From: Candidatus Poribacteria bacterium
Lineage (GTDB): Bacteria; Poribacteria; WGA-4E; WGA-3G
Assembly (NCBI GenBank): GCA_022821965.1
Contig: JAJECN010000022.1
Coordinates: 310,001-374,000 of the forward strand
Reading direction: 5' to 3'
Length of the DNA stretch: 64,000 bases
This document shows, piece by piece, positions 52,960 to 63,170 of the stretch. Numbering within the stretch: the first letter of the stretch is position 1; each line of letters opens with the position of its first letter. A program made the position numbers and the translations under genes. Under the pieces are notes generated by a model. It had not been told where the DNA came from, did not search any database, and was given only the letters and a program-made list of their open reading frames with translations.

Positions 52960-53790
52960 CTACCACATCACCGTCCCACCGGTGTTGATGTCCTGTCCCG
53001 TCATGTTGGCGGAATCATCTGACGCGAGGAAGACCGCTAACGCCGCTGCATCCTCCGATCCCGAACCTTTATCACTGTAACCTTCATCGGAACACCACCT
53101 ACCGGCGATAACACTCTTCGGGTTTGTCTGCCCGTATCGCTCGCGTAATGCGTCTTCATCAAAGGGTTTGTTCATGTATTCAGCCCTGCCTCTGGCGAGT
53201 TCAAGGCTTCGCTCCATGTGCCAACCCGGACAGATGGCGTTGACGTTGATATTGTAACGTCCGACATCCGCAGCGAGTGTGCGCGTGAAACCGATAACTC
53301 CCATCTTAGAAGTCGCATAGGGTGCCCTGTGCGAAAGCGGCTGTTTGCCTGTGCCAGAACTGAAGTTTATGATTTTTCCGTATTCTTTGCGAATCATTTC
53401 CGGTAGAACGGCTTTAGAACAGATAAACAGCGAATCGAGATTGACCTCAAGCGTGCGCCGCCATTCTTCCAACGTCATATCCCAGACATCCTTCGTCGGT
53501 CCCGCGATGCCGACGACGTTGGCGAGGATATCAACAGTGCCGAATTTTTCGATGGTAGCAGCGACCATCTCATCAACGGGTGCCTCTTGCGAAACATCGG
53601 TCTCAAAACAGATGACATCTCCACCGGCGGCTCTAATCTCTGAACCTACCTTTGCCTCTAACGCTTGCACAGGAATAACATCACAGATGGAAACCGCTGC
53701 GCCCTCTTTTGCGAATCTCCGTGCGACTGCCTCGGCATGCCCTCTGGCGGCACCCGTTACGATTGCGACTTTACCCTCTAATCTGTCCAT
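52960..53790 (-). CDS. Short-chain dehydrogenase/reductase (SDR)
   Basis: A 276-residue SDR. The cofactor motif reads TGAARGHAEAVARRF near residue 13. FSSGTG holds the catalytic serine and YATSK the Tyr/Lys pair. The NAG position reads NVVG, and an ICPGW segment is found after the active site. The chain has an unusually long insert near residue 205 (RGRAEYMNKPFDEDALRERYGQTNPKS). The substrate is unknown; family members act on sugars, sterols or hydroxy acids. The ATG follows AAGGGGAAG; a frame 26 codons longer is rejected. Confidence 0.88.
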   Translation of the reverse strand: MDRLEGKVAIVTGAARGHAEAVARRFAKEGAAVSICDVIPVQALEAKVGSEIRAAGGDVICFETDVSQEAPVDEMVAATIEKFGTVDILANVVGIAGPTKDVWDMTLEEWRRTLEVNLDSLFICSKAVLPEMIRKEYGKIINFSSGTGKQPLSHRAPYATSKMGVIGFTRTLAADVGRYNINVNAICPGWHMERSLELARGRAEYMNKPFDEDALRERYGQTNPKSVIAGRWCSDEGYSDKGSGSEDAAALAVFLASDDSANMTGQDINTGGTVMW

Positions 53791-53951
53791 GAAAAATCTT
53801 CCCCTTGTTTGTGAATCAAAATAGATGGAATGGATTAACAGCATAGCAGAGGCAGTTGCTGGTGTCAATCGAAATTGGGATGGGAAGCGCGGTCAGGAGA
53901 TCGACCTTACAGAAGAAAGAATCGGGATATTGAATGCCCCTGCGATTTTTC

Positions 53952-53980
53952 TTGAATGTTATAGAGAAATGTTTTATAAT
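53952..53980 (+). promoter_or_regulatory. Promoter for the helicase-methyltransferase operon
   Basis: A TTGAAT box and a perfect TATAAT box are exactly 17 bases apart. The first gene downstream is a 65-residue protein, about 135 bases on. Confidence 0.7.
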
Positions 53981-54115
53981 GCAAATAGGGCGGACGGGTT
54001 GATTTCAACTGGATCGTTAGAGGAATCGATTAATTCAGTTTAATCGGGTTTGTAGAGTAGCAGGTTATTTTCCGGTCAAAATTCTAACACCAAAGCAATT
54101 ACCGGAGATTGAAAC

Positions 54116-54313
54116 ATGAACGAGATTCTGGAGGAAGTCCGCGAAGCGAAGCGACGAGTTAACGCTCGCTTCAATCATGACGTTCATAAGTATTGTGCCG
54201 ATGTAATGCGTAGACAGGAAGAACTCAAGAAGCAAGGTGTGAAATTTTCACGCCTGAACGATACACAGAAGTTAAATTCGGATTGTCCGAAAACTAATGA
54301 CACGGATGCATAA
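54116..54313 (+). CDS. Small charged protein, paralogue of the PIN partner
   Basis: A 65-residue protein with KRRVNARFNHDVHK followed by KKQGVKFSRLN, matching the small protein that overlaps the PIN gene at 8.3 kb (RREISARFNHD, then KAGYKFADL). GGAG sits 9 bases before the ATG. No PIN toxin is adjacent here; it leads the helicase-methyltransferase operon by 67 bases. It could be a regulator of that operon, a stray antitoxin-like protein, or unrelated. Confidence 0.65.
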   Translation: MNEILEEVREAKRRVNARFNHDVHKYCADVMRRQEELKKQGVKFSRLNDTQKLNSDCPKTNDTDA

Positions 54314-54380
54314 ATATCGCGTTGAACATCACACGGCAACATCATTTGATCTGTGATGCGGTGTTCGTCCACAAAACACA

Positions 54381-57300
54381 ATGTTAAAAACCTCCCGAAT
54401 TCGAGACAACAATATATACGGCACCGTTGCCAATTTTCTAAAGGATAAAATCCAAGACGGTGCGTCCCTTTCCTTCGTCTCCGCCTATTTTACAATTAAT
54501 GCCTTCAATGCCCTCAGAGATTCACTGACTGGCATTGATAACCTCCGTTTTCTCTTCGGTGAACCGGATGTTATCGGTGGAATGGATCCCTCAAAAACAG
54601 AGAGTAAAGCGTTTCGTCTCACCGAAAATGGGTTGGAACTTGGGAATCAACTCTCCCAAAGTGAGATTGCCAAGGCGTGTGCTGATTGGATTAAGAAGAA
54701 GGTTAAAATCAAATCGGTACGCAAAACAAATTTTCTGCACGGCAAGATGTATTATATTGAGAACGGTAATAGCACAGATGCAATCATCGGCAGCTCAAAT
54801 TTTACCGTGCGCGGTTTGGGATTAAGCGGCAAAGCAAGCAACATTGAACTTAACCTTGAAGTTGACAGCAAGAGCGATTGCGCCGATCTGAAGACATGGT
54901 TTGATAGCCTCTGGGAGTCGGACCAGGTAGTGGATGTCACTGCCGAGGTATTACAGAATCTGGCGAATGCTTATCAGGACAAAGACCCTGAATTCATCTA
55001 CTACAAAACCCTCTACCACCTCTTTGAAGACTTTTTGACAGACGCAAGCGATATGCAGTTTGCCGAAGCGAATCCTTCATTCTTGCAGACAGAAATCTGG
55101 CAGACGCTTTACGCTTTTCAGAAGCACGGTGTGCAGGCGTGCATCCAGAAACTCAAGGCATATAATGGGTGTATTATCGCTGATAGCGTCGGATTGGGCA
55201 AAACCTACGAGGCACTCGCGATTATCAAATACTTTGAATTGCGAAATGCAAATGTCTTGGTGCTGTGTCCGAAAAAATTAGAAAAGAACTGGACGCTTTA
55301 TCCAGTACACTTTCGCAGAAGACGCAATCCATTGAAAGCCGATAGGTTCCGTTACAACGTGCTGGCGCATACGGATCTGAGCAGAGACCATGGGGAATCC
55401 AACGGCATTGACCTTGCACAGCACGAATGGGATGGATACGATCTCGTGGTCATTGATGAATCCCACAACTTCCGAAATCGATCCACCAACACACTTGATC
55501 AGAACGGTAACCTTGTCCGTAAAAGCCGCTATAATAAGTTATTAGAGGATGTCATCCAGAGTGGCGGCAAAACTCAGGTTCTCATGCTTTCCGCCACACC
55601 GGTCAACAATCGACTCACTGACCTTGCGAATCAGATCTGTTTAATCACTGAAGATGAGGACGACGCTTTTAGACAGACTGGTATTCCAAGCATTAGAGGG
55701 ACGCTCAACGCTGCACAAAGTCGTTTTGATACGTGGACAGCAGAAGCTGAACAGATGCACGAAAAGTCTCAAAAACAGGAAAGTCTTTCGGAAAGCCTGA
55801 ACGCTGATTTTTTTGCCCTGTTAGATCGACTCACGATCGCCCGTTCCCGCACACATGTCATAAACTTCTATGACAATCCCATTGAGGAGGTTGGTCAGTT
55901 TCCAGATCGCGAACCTCCGAAATCTATCTTTCCTGAAATTGATCTGCAAGGTAAATTTCCGACCTACCAAGCGATTAGCCACCAAATTGATGGCTATAAA
56001 CTCGCACGCTTTATTCCATCAAATTATATCCGTAAAGAATGCCGCCATCATTATGGCGAGAGGCTTCTCCGGCAACGCGAATTCAACCTTATCGGCATGA
56101 TGAAAGTGAACTTCCTCAAACGGCTTGAGAGTAGTGTTCACTCCTTCACAACTACATTGGAACGCACCGTTAAAGAAATTTCCAAACTTGAATCCGATAT
56201 TGAAGACTTTTTAAATGGGAAAATGAAAAAAGAAGCTGGCTTTGATCCGTTGGCTGAGGCAGAGGAAGAATATGCGGAAGATGAAGATCATGAACTACAG
56301 GATGGCATAGAAGCAGGAAAAAACCAGTTCTATCCATTTGAACATCTCGACCTTGACGCTTGGCTTGCCGATCTTCGGGACGATAGAATGCAATTGGATA
56401 AAATTTACCAAATCGGGAACAACATCACACCCGCGCGCGATGCCAAATTGGAGCAACTCAAGCAGCTGATTGCCACCAAGGTGCAGAACCCCGAAAAAAA
56501 TAGAAATGGGAAAGAGAATCGCAAAGTCCTTGTCTTTACCGCCTTCGCCGATACTGCTAACTACCTTTACGATAATCTGCACGAATGGGCAACCGAGACG
56601 CTTAATATCGAGAGTGCTGTCGTTACCGGTGGTGCAAGCAGAAGCGATCTCGTCCGAAATGACTTTGACGAAATTCTCACCAATTTCTCGCCGATCTCCA
56701 AAGAGCGGGAGGATGCTGAAAACGAAGGAGAAGATACTACTCCCGAAATTGATCTTCTCATTGCTACCGATTGTATCTCTGAAGGGCAAAACCTACAGGA
56801 CTGCGACTATCTCATCAATTACGACATCCACTGGAACCCTGTCCGTATTATTCAACGTTTCGGACGAATTGACCGTATTGGTAGCAAAAACAAGAAGATT
56901 TATCTCGTCAACTTCTGGCCCACGCCTGAACTCGACGAATACATCAATCTCAAACCTCGCGTTGAGGCACGCATGGCACTCGTCAATCTCACTGCTACAG
57001 GCGACGATGATCTGCTCTCATTGAAGGAAAAAGAGAGCATGGAACAGGTCTGGACACACCGCGACGAACAGATCCGTCGCATGAAAACCGAAATCCTTGA
57101 TTTTGAAGATATTGAGGAGCAGTTGAATCTCAACCAATTCACACTTGACGATTTCCGGGCGCAGCTGCTCGACTACCTCCGTCAAAATGAAGCGAAACTC
57201 AGAGATGCTCCGCTTGGCTTATACGCCGTCACCGCACCGCTCACACACGAGGGGATTCCTGTGAATATCAAACCGGGGGTTATCTTCTGTCTAAAGCAGA

Positions 57301-57692
57301 CCGGTGAGGGAGAGGATAGTGAAGAAGGTGAAAAACTCAACCCGATTCATCCTTACTACCTCGTACATATCAGTGAAGATGGCGGGGTTTCTATTGGATT
57401 CACCAATCCGAAGAGCGTCTTAGAACGCTTCAGTCGGCTTTGTGTGGGGAAAACATCTCATGATCAAGATCTCTGCAACTGGTTTAACGAGGAAACTGAC
57501 AATGGCAACGATATGACGATCTATGAGATGCTACTTGATACCGCACTGAATTCAATTCGTGAGGAATACAATCGGAAGGTCAACGATCAACTTGACGCGA
57601 GTGCCGATGCGCTGCTGCCGACTGCTGATAGTCAGATTACGGAAAAGACTGAATTTGAACTCGTTACGTGGCTCGTGATTCATCCTTCTTAA
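54381..57692 (+). CDS. PLD nuclease-like domain fused to SNF2-type helicase
   Basis: An 1103-residue protein. Residues 1-190 form a phospholipase-D-like domain with one HxK motif (FLHGKMYYIENG, His120, Lys122) and SSNFTVRGLG. The SNF2/DEAD helicase follows: ADSVGLGKT (267-275), VIDESHNFRN (359-368), MLSATPVNN, VFTAFADTANYL, and the late DCISEGQNLQDCDYLINYDIHWNPVRIIQRFGRIDRIGS, with the arginine fingers. An acidic patch (EEEYAEDEDHE) sits between the lobes. The two next genes encode an Eco57I-type methyltransferase and an OLD-type nuclease with 20 and 5 base gaps. The methyltransferase pairing recalls DISARM drmD-drmMI, but drmA/B/C are missing. Confidence 0.88.
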   Translation: MLKTSRIRDNNIYGTVANFLKDKIQDGASLSFVSAYFTINAFNALRDSLTGIDNLRFLFGEPDVIGGMDPSKTESKAFRLTENGLELGNQLSQSEIAKACADWIKKKVKIKSVRKTNFLHGKMYYIENGNSTDAIIGSSNFTVRGLGLSGKASNIELNLEVDSKSDCADLKTWFDSLWESDQVVDVTAEVLQNLANAYQDKDPEFIYYKTLYHLFEDFLTDASDMQFAEANPSFLQTEIWQTLYAFQKHGVQACIQKLKAYNGCIIADSVGLGKTYEALAIIKYFELRNANVLVLCPKKLEKNWTLYPVHFRRRRNPLKADRFRYNVLAHTDLSRDHGESNGIDLAQHEWDGYDLVVIDESHNFRNRSTNTLDQNGNLVRKSRYNKLLEDVIQSGGKTQVLMLSATPVNNRLTDLANQICLITEDEDDAFRQTGIPSIRGTLNAAQSRFDTWTAEAEQMHEKSQKQESLSESLNADFFALLDRLTIARSRTHVINFYDNPIEEVGQFPDREPPKSIFPEIDLQGKFPTYQAISHQIDGYKLARFIPSNYIRKECRHHYGERLLRQREFNLIGMMKVNFLKRLESSVHSFTTTLERTVKEISKLESDIEDFLNGKMKKEAGFDPLAEAEEEYAEDEDHELQDGIEAGKNQFYPFEHLDLDAWLADLRDDRMQLDKIYQIGNNITPARDAKLEQLKQLIATKVQNPEKNRNGKENRKVLVFTAFADTANYLYDNLHEWATETLNIESAVVTGGASRSDLVRNDFDEILTNFSPISKEREDAENEGEDTTPEIDLLIATDCISEGQNLQDCDYLINYDIHWNPVRIIQRFGRIDRIGSKNKKIYLVNFWPTPELDEYINLKPRVEARMALVNLTATGDDDLLSLKEKESMEQVWTHRDEQIRRMKTEILDFEDIEEQLNLNQFTLDDFRAQLLDYLRQNEAKLRDAPLGLYAVTAPLTHEGIPVNIKPGVIFCLKQTGEGEDSEEGEKLNPIHPYYLVHISEDGGVSIGFTNPKSVLERFSRLCVGKTSHDQDLCNWFNEETDNGNDMTIYEMLLDTALNSIREEYNRKVNDQLDASADALLPTADSQITEKTEFELVTWLVIHPS

Positions 57693-57712
57693 AGTGAAAA
57701 GGCAGGACCTAT

Positions 57713-60700
57713 ATGAATTCAGAAATAACAATCAGACAAAACATTGAAAACGTCCTAAAGAATTTCGATCAACAACCGCTAAGAGAAGCCTCCATAACCC
57801 TCCTGAACACCCTCGGCTACTACAGCAAGCGAGTTGGAAACGACGATATAGATAGCGATAGATTCGATCGTCTTACTGCAGCCGCATTAGAAACTGCTAA
57901 CCCAACCGATAAACTCTGCATTGACGATTGGCAATTCTTTTTTCAGATCATGCAAGTAGCGGATAGTGAAATTAACCAACAGATAGCCCCAGCACAAGGG
58001 ACGTTGTTTGAAAGCACCCAGATAGAAGACACGCTCAGAACCTCTTATATGTTTGTCACGGTTCAACTGACCAAAAACACCTACACACGCACACAACTTG
58101 CTAACATCACCCGTTTTATCAATAAAGCACTTGAAAAAGCGATCATGGTGATATTCCGATACGGTGCTGTGCTCTCCCTCGCCATCATTAACCGTAGACC
58201 TAACCTGAGCAACGATACAAAGCAGGTTTTGGAAAAAGTGACGCTTATCAAGGATATTAACCTGGATTCCCCGAAACGTGCACATATTGATATTATATCG
58301 GAACTCTACCTTCGCCACCTCATTGAAAATGAAAATGTTCGTAACTTTGATACACTCCACAATGCGTGGGAAGGTATCCTCAATACAGAGGCACTCAATA
58401 AACGTTTCTATCGTGATCTTGAAGAGTGGTATGAATGGGCAGCATCAGCAGAAACGTGCAAATTTCCTGATAAGAAAAACAAAACACAAGTTATCCGAAT
58501 GGTCACGCGGCTGCTCTTCATCTGGTTTCTTAAAGAAAAAGAACTCGTGCCATCAGACCTATTTGACGAAGAAGGGACGCGAGGATACCTGAACGATTTT
58601 GATTTAGAGACATCCGATTACTACCAAGCTGTCCTGCAAAATCTCTTCTTCGCGACGCTAAACACACCGCTAAATAACCGCGCCTTCAGTAGACGGAATA
58701 ACGACGATAATCGGAACGCAAATAAATATCGTTATGAAGACTTCCTCCAAAACCCTGATGGATTTCTGGAGCACCTTAAGCAGGTACCATTCGTTAACGG
58801 TGGTTTGTTCGATTCTCTTGATTCGTTTAAGGGACAACGCGTCGGTGGTGTCCGTGTTGATTGCTTCACGGACAATGAAAACCACAGACAGAAACTACAC
58901 GTCCCAGCAAAACTCTTTTTTGAAAAAGATAACGGCATCTTTGAGATTTTCTCGCGCTACAAGTTTACCGTCGAAGAGAACACACCCGTAGAGCAGGAAG
59001 TCGCGTTAGACCCGGAACTGCTCGGACAGGTATTTGAGAATCTGCTTGGGGTATATAATCCCGAATCGGAAGCCGCCGCCCGCAAAACGACTGGGTCCTA
59101 CTACACGCCGCGTCAGATCGTTGACTATATGGTAGACGAGGCATTGATCGCTTATTTCCTTGAGAAAGTTGAACCTTATGACGGTGGACAGGAGTGGTTG
59201 GAAGAGCGGCTCCGAGAGGATCTCCTTGCATACAACCGACTTGGCGAAAAGGATAAACCGAACGATCACCTCATCCATGAAGCAGAAATCGATCCGTTGA
59301 TCAATGTGATAGATGAACTTGAAATTCTTGACCCCGCCGTTGGATCTGGTGCTTTCCCGATGGGAATTCTTAATAAACTCGTCTTGATCCTGAAAAAATT
59401 GGACCCGGAGAATGAGCGTTGGAAACAGCGACAAATCGAGCAGGCGGAAAAGATTCCTGACCCGCAAAGCCGAGAAGTCGCGCTTGCCGGTATTACTGAA
59501 GCCTTTTCGGAGGCGAACCAATACAACAATTACGGACGTAAACTTTACTTGATTCAGAACTGTATCTATGGTGTAGATATCCAACCTATTGCTGTGACGA
59601 TTGCCAAATTACGTTTTTTCATTTCGCTCATTATAGAACAAGAATCAAATGATAACCGAGACGCGAACTATGGCATCCGTCCACTCCCCAATCTGGAGAC
59701 GAAGTTGGTCGCCGCCAATACGCTCATCGGGGTAAACAAAGAGGCACAGCAGCTCCTATTTGAAACTGATCCTATCAAGGAGAAAAGGATAGAGATTGAA
59801 CGCATCCGTTATAAATACTTCAGTGAAAACCTACGCTCAAAGAAACTGAGGTATATCAAAGAAGAAAAAGCATGCCGTGAAGAATTGACTAAGTTGCTGA
59901 TAGGTGAGCAGGAACGCTGGATGACAGATGCACAAAACAAAATATCTGAACAGGTTAGTAAATTTCAGACAGAGCAGGCGCGCATGGAAGTTCGTGAAAA
60001 ACTCGAAAAGACGTATGTAGTTCAGAAATCAAAACTGTCTGCACACTTCAAAGAGGCAAACCGAATTGCTCACTGGGATCCGTATGACCAAAATGCTGTT
60101 GCTGATTTCTTTGATCCTGAGTGGATGTTCGGTATCACGGATGGATTTGATATTACCATCGGCAATCCGCCTTATGTCAGAGCAGATGCTGGCGCGGATG
60201 ATCCGATACTGCGAGAAAAGATTAGAGTAATGCGTCAGGAGATTAAAGACAGTAAACAGTATAAAACACTTTTTAAAAAGTGGGATCTGTTTATCCCGTT
60301 TATTGAACGGAGTTATAAACTTCTCACACCAAGCGGTTTTACAACACTCATCGTTTCTGATGCTTACTGTAACGCGCCATATGCTCTGAAATCACAAGAG
60401 TGGTTTCTGGAAAACAGCAAAATCTTACGACTTGATTTCCTTAGCAAAGTTCAGATTTTTGATGCCTCTGTAAAAAATGTTATCTATCTCTTTCAACACG
60501 CGGATGGAAGCAATCACAAACCTGAACGCCGCGAACATTACCCAGAATTTGGCAAAGTCCATCTCCTATCAACCGACAAACAGCAAAATCTTACGTACCG
60601 GACATTTTTCCCAGAAGATACTGCTGCGCAGCAATTCACAGTCCCAACAATAACGCTTGATAACATCTGCTATATAACAACTGGAATGGAGGTTCAAGCA

Positions 60701-61393
60701 GATGAAAAAAGAGCACAAGGTGCATTTAAGTTGGAAAATTTGGTTTCAGACGTAAAAGATGACATTCATCCAAAACCTTTTGTTGAGGGAAAACATCTTG
60801 ACAGATGGCTTCCTGCTACACATAAATGGCTGGAGTGGGAAACAGAGCGGGCACCTGCTTTATTTAGAAGTGCGAAATTTCCTGAGATTTGGGATGTGGG
60901 GGCGAAGATATTAATTATGCGAATTACAGGCGGAGAAGTACAGGCAGTTTTAGATGAATCACGGTTGCTTTGCAACCATACTGTAGTAGTGTCTGTACCA
61001 TGGCATAGTTTCACTGGTATACGTAATAGATCAATAAAAATATCAACTCGTTACCGTGATGAAAAACCTCAACGCCCGGATTTGCCTCAAAGGGAAGCAC
61101 TTGAAGAGACAAGCCGCCGAATTGCGATTAAGTTTTTGATTGGCGTAATGAATTCTGCTGTCGCTTATGATTTTCTGCAATCGAATCGGCGGAGTAATAC
61201 AGATCTCTATCCTAATGACTGGAAAAAACTACCGATTCCGGATGTGTCGCCTGAACAACAGGCTCCGATTGTTGAATTGGTTGATAAGATTCTCGATGCC
61301 AAGCGGAAAGGGCTTGAGAGAAAAGTAGTTCGCCTTGAAAAGAAATTGGATAAATTAGTGTCCGCACTTTATGGAGTTGAAAATGAGGAGTGA
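57713..61393 (+). CDS. Eco57I/PglX-type adenine DNA methyltransferase
   Basis: A 1226-residue protein. The N-terminal 500 residues are of the type found in BREX PglX and DISARM MI-like enzymes, ending with RKTTGSYYTPRQIVDYMV. Motif I is LDPAVGSGAFPMGIL (near residue 539) and motif IV is IGNPPYVRADA (near 818), as in N6-adenine methylases of the Eco57I kind. The C-terminal part (after residue 960) resembles TaqI-type target recognition, ending with a helical tail. It probably marks host DNA so that the helicase and nuclease spare it. The 20-base gap to the helicase suggests cotranscription. The nuclease residues of true Eco57I were not recognised. Confidence 0.9.
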   Translation: MNSEITIRQNIENVLKNFDQQPLREASITLLNTLGYYSKRVGNDDIDSDRFDRLTAAALETANPTDKLCIDDWQFFFQIMQVADSEINQQIAPAQGTLFESTQIEDTLRTSYMFVTVQLTKNTYTRTQLANITRFINKALEKAIMVIFRYGAVLSLAIINRRPNLSNDTKQVLEKVTLIKDINLDSPKRAHIDIISELYLRHLIENENVRNFDTLHNAWEGILNTEALNKRFYRDLEEWYEWAASAETCKFPDKKNKTQVIRMVTRLLFIWFLKEKELVPSDLFDEEGTRGYLNDFDLETSDYYQAVLQNLFFATLNTPLNNRAFSRRNNDDNRNANKYRYEDFLQNPDGFLEHLKQVPFVNGGLFDSLDSFKGQRVGGVRVDCFTDNENHRQKLHVPAKLFFEKDNGIFEIFSRYKFTVEENTPVEQEVALDPELLGQVFENLLGVYNPESEAAARKTTGSYYTPRQIVDYMVDEALIAYFLEKVEPYDGGQEWLEERLREDLLAYNRLGEKDKPNDHLIHEAEIDPLINVIDELEILDPAVGSGAFPMGILNKLVLILKKLDPENERWKQRQIEQAEKIPDPQSREVALAGITEAFSEANQYNNYGRKLYLIQNCIYGVDIQPIAVTIAKLRFFISLIIEQESNDNRDANYGIRPLPNLETKLVAANTLIGVNKEAQQLLFETDPIKEKRIEIERIRYKYFSENLRSKKLRYIKEEKACREELTKLLIGEQERWMTDAQNKISEQVSKFQTEQARMEVREKLEKTYVVQKSKLSAHFKEANRIAHWDPYDQNAVADFFDPEWMFGITDGFDITIGNPPYVRADAGADDPILREKIRVMRQEIKDSKQYKTLFKKWDLFIPFIERSYKLLTPSGFTTLIVSDAYCNAPYALKSQEWFLENSKILRLDFLSKVQIFDASVKNVIYLFQHADGSNHKPERREHYPEFGKVHLLSTDKQQNLTYRTFFPEDTAAQQFTVPTITLDNICYITTGMEVQADEKRAQGAFKLENLVSDVKDDIHPKPFVEGKHLDRWLPATHKWLEWETERAPALFRSAKFPEIWDVGAKILIMRITGGEVQAVLDESRLLCNHTVVVSVPWHSFTGIRNRSIKISTRYRDEKPQRPDLPQREALEETSRRIAIKFLIGVMNSAVAYDFLQSNRRSNTDLYPNDWKKLPIPDVSPEQQAPIVELVDKILDAKRKGLERKVVRLEKKLDKLVSALYGVENEE

Positions 61394-61398
61394 GATAC

Positions 61399-63087
61399 AT
61401 GAAGATAAAATCGATTAAACTAAAAGATTTCAAACGTTTCACAGATTTGAGTATTGAAGGTTTACCTGAAACGGCAAAACTCGTGGTGATGATCGGTCCG
61501 AATGGATGTGGGAAGTCCTCGGTGTTTGATGCTCTGAATACTTATCCCTATAAATTAGGAATGGCGGCGGATGATGTTGAATATTTGGAAAAATATTATC
61601 AAGATATGGATTATTATACTAAATCTAATGAACCCAGGTACAGTATATCTTACTACAAGAGTTTGCAACAGACTCAAGAACAAAGAATGATTTCTTACGA
61701 ATGGGACATAGCAAATTCGTATTCACCTGATCGTACTTGGCATGATGTAACGGTTGAGTTTGACAAAGATATAGGATTTCCAGGATCATATATATTCGAC
61801 AAAAGTATCCGTGTGCGTACCGCTTATAGGAACAGTTCAACACTACCATATACCATCAATAGGATTGATCTTACGAAAGAACGTAGGCGCGGCAGCCTGA
61901 TAGAAAACGACGAGGTGTTTGCATCAAATTATTGGAAGTTAGCACTTCAATGGTTAGAACGTAGTTCCGAAGTTGGAGGAAACACACAAAACTTGGTCGA
62001 TTTTCAAAATGAAACTCTTGATGAACTCCGTGGCGCGTTGGGTAATTTATTCAACGACCCACCATTGATATTAAAAAATTTAGGAAATCCTTTAGATGGA
62101 AACCTATTCCAATTTGACAAAGGAACAAGCGAAAGGTTTTCATTTCAGAATCTGGCAAGCGGCGAAAAAGCTGCTCTTGACCTACTACTTGATGTCATTG
62201 TAACAAAGGCAGAGTACAACGAAACCATAATTTGTATTGACGAACCAGAAGCTCATATCCACACGAAACTGCAGGGACAACTTCTGGAGGAACTCTACAA
62301 CCTTATTTCTCCTAAATCGCAACTTTGGATTGCCACACATTCCATCGGCATGGTACGCAAGGCACAAGAACTTTGGGAGGAAGATCGAGAATCAGTCGTG
62401 TTTCTTGATTTCGGTAAGGATAATTTTGATAAGCAAGTAACGCTCAAACCCATTACACCGGATCCAGACTTCTGGGCGCGTACCTATGAAGTTGCTCTGG
62501 GAGACCTCGCTGAATTGGTGGTAACCGGGCGGACTGTGTTCTGTGAGGGTGAAGAGTTTGACGCTGAGTGTTATAAGAACATTTTTAAGAATCGTTACCC
62601 AGAAATTGATTTTGTTTCTTTGGGTGCGAGAGGAAACGTCGAAAAGTCTGTAACGGCAGCGAATCTTGCTATCGAGAAGATTGCGAAGAGTGCAAAAGTT
62701 ATCGGAATTGTAGACAGGGATAAAGCAACGTGTGGGGAAATAAAGCGGAACGCCAAAAAAGGCATCCGCACTCTATCGCGGAAAACCATCGAAAGTTATC
62801 TCCTTGACGACGAGGTGCTAACTAAACTATGTGAAGACTATGGCGCGCCCGATAAGATTAATGATTTACTTACAGCGAAACAAGATGCCCTCGACAAACA
62901 TGGATTAAAATCGTCGGATAACCTGAAGTCTATTGTTCAGGAGGTACATGGCGCTGCTCAAAAGGTTTTAAAATCAGCTTACTTGGGAAATGACAAGGGA
63001 AGTTTCATGATGGATGTGCTTGCCTCGCGCATTCAACCCGGTATGAAGGTCTATGAGCAGCTACACAAGGACATCTTCGGAGGGTGA
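61399..63087 (+). CDS. OLD-family nuclease: AAA ATPase with C-terminal TOPRIM
   Basis: A 562-residue ATPase-TOPRIM protein. Walker A is GPNGCGKS (33-40), with LASGEKAALDLLLDV and TIICIDEPEAHIH as signature and Walker B, and ATHSIGM carrying the switch histidine. The TOPRIM part has RTVFCEGEEFDAE (Glu383) and VIGIVDRDKA with the DxD at 439/441. The ATG follows GAGGAG; a GTG three codons earlier would overlap the methyltransferase stop. It is probably the nuclease or a signalling ATPase for the PLD-SNF2 and methyltransferase genes. It differs clearly from the OLD at 50.7 kb in sequence. Confidence 0.9.
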   Translation: MKIKSIKLKDFKRFTDLSIEGLPETAKLVVMIGPNGCGKSSVFDALNTYPYKLGMAADDVEYLEKYYQDMDYYTKSNEPRYSISYYKSLQQTQEQRMISYEWDIANSYSPDRTWHDVTVEFDKDIGFPGSYIFDKSIRVRTAYRNSSTLPYTINRIDLTKERRRGSLIENDEVFASNYWKLALQWLERSSEVGGNTQNLVDFQNETLDELRGALGNLFNDPPLILKNLGNPLDGNLFQFDKGTSERFSFQNLASGEKAALDLLLDVIVTKAEYNETIICIDEPEAHIHTKLQGQLLEELYNLISPKSQLWIATHSIGMVRKAQELWEEDRESVVFLDFGKDNFDKQVTLKPITPDPDFWARTYEVALGDLAELVVTGRTVFCEGEEFDAECYKNIFKNRYPEIDFVSLGARGNVEKSVTAANLAIEKIAKSAKVIGIVDRDKATCGEIKRNAKKGIRTLSRKTIESYLLDDEVLTKLCEDYGAPDKINDLLTAKQDALDKHGLKSSDNLKSIVQEVHGAAQKVLKSAYLGNDKGSFMMDVLASRIQPGMKVYEQLHKDIFGG

Positions 63088-63170
63088 TTCGTAAGCCACA
63101 TTGATAAAACAGATTTGCTTTAAGAGGTAAAATCGGTGCGAATTCCATTTATGGTAAACCTTAGAATTAA

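Noticed and set aside
53825-54043. An open frame of 72 residues ahead of the helicase operon
   Set aside because: It overlaps the promoter of the operon, has no recognisable family and no ribosome-binding site.
54381-61393. A full DISARM or BREX system
   Set aside because: Only the helicase and methyltransferase types match; drmA, drmB, brxC and pglZ-type partners are missing in the window.
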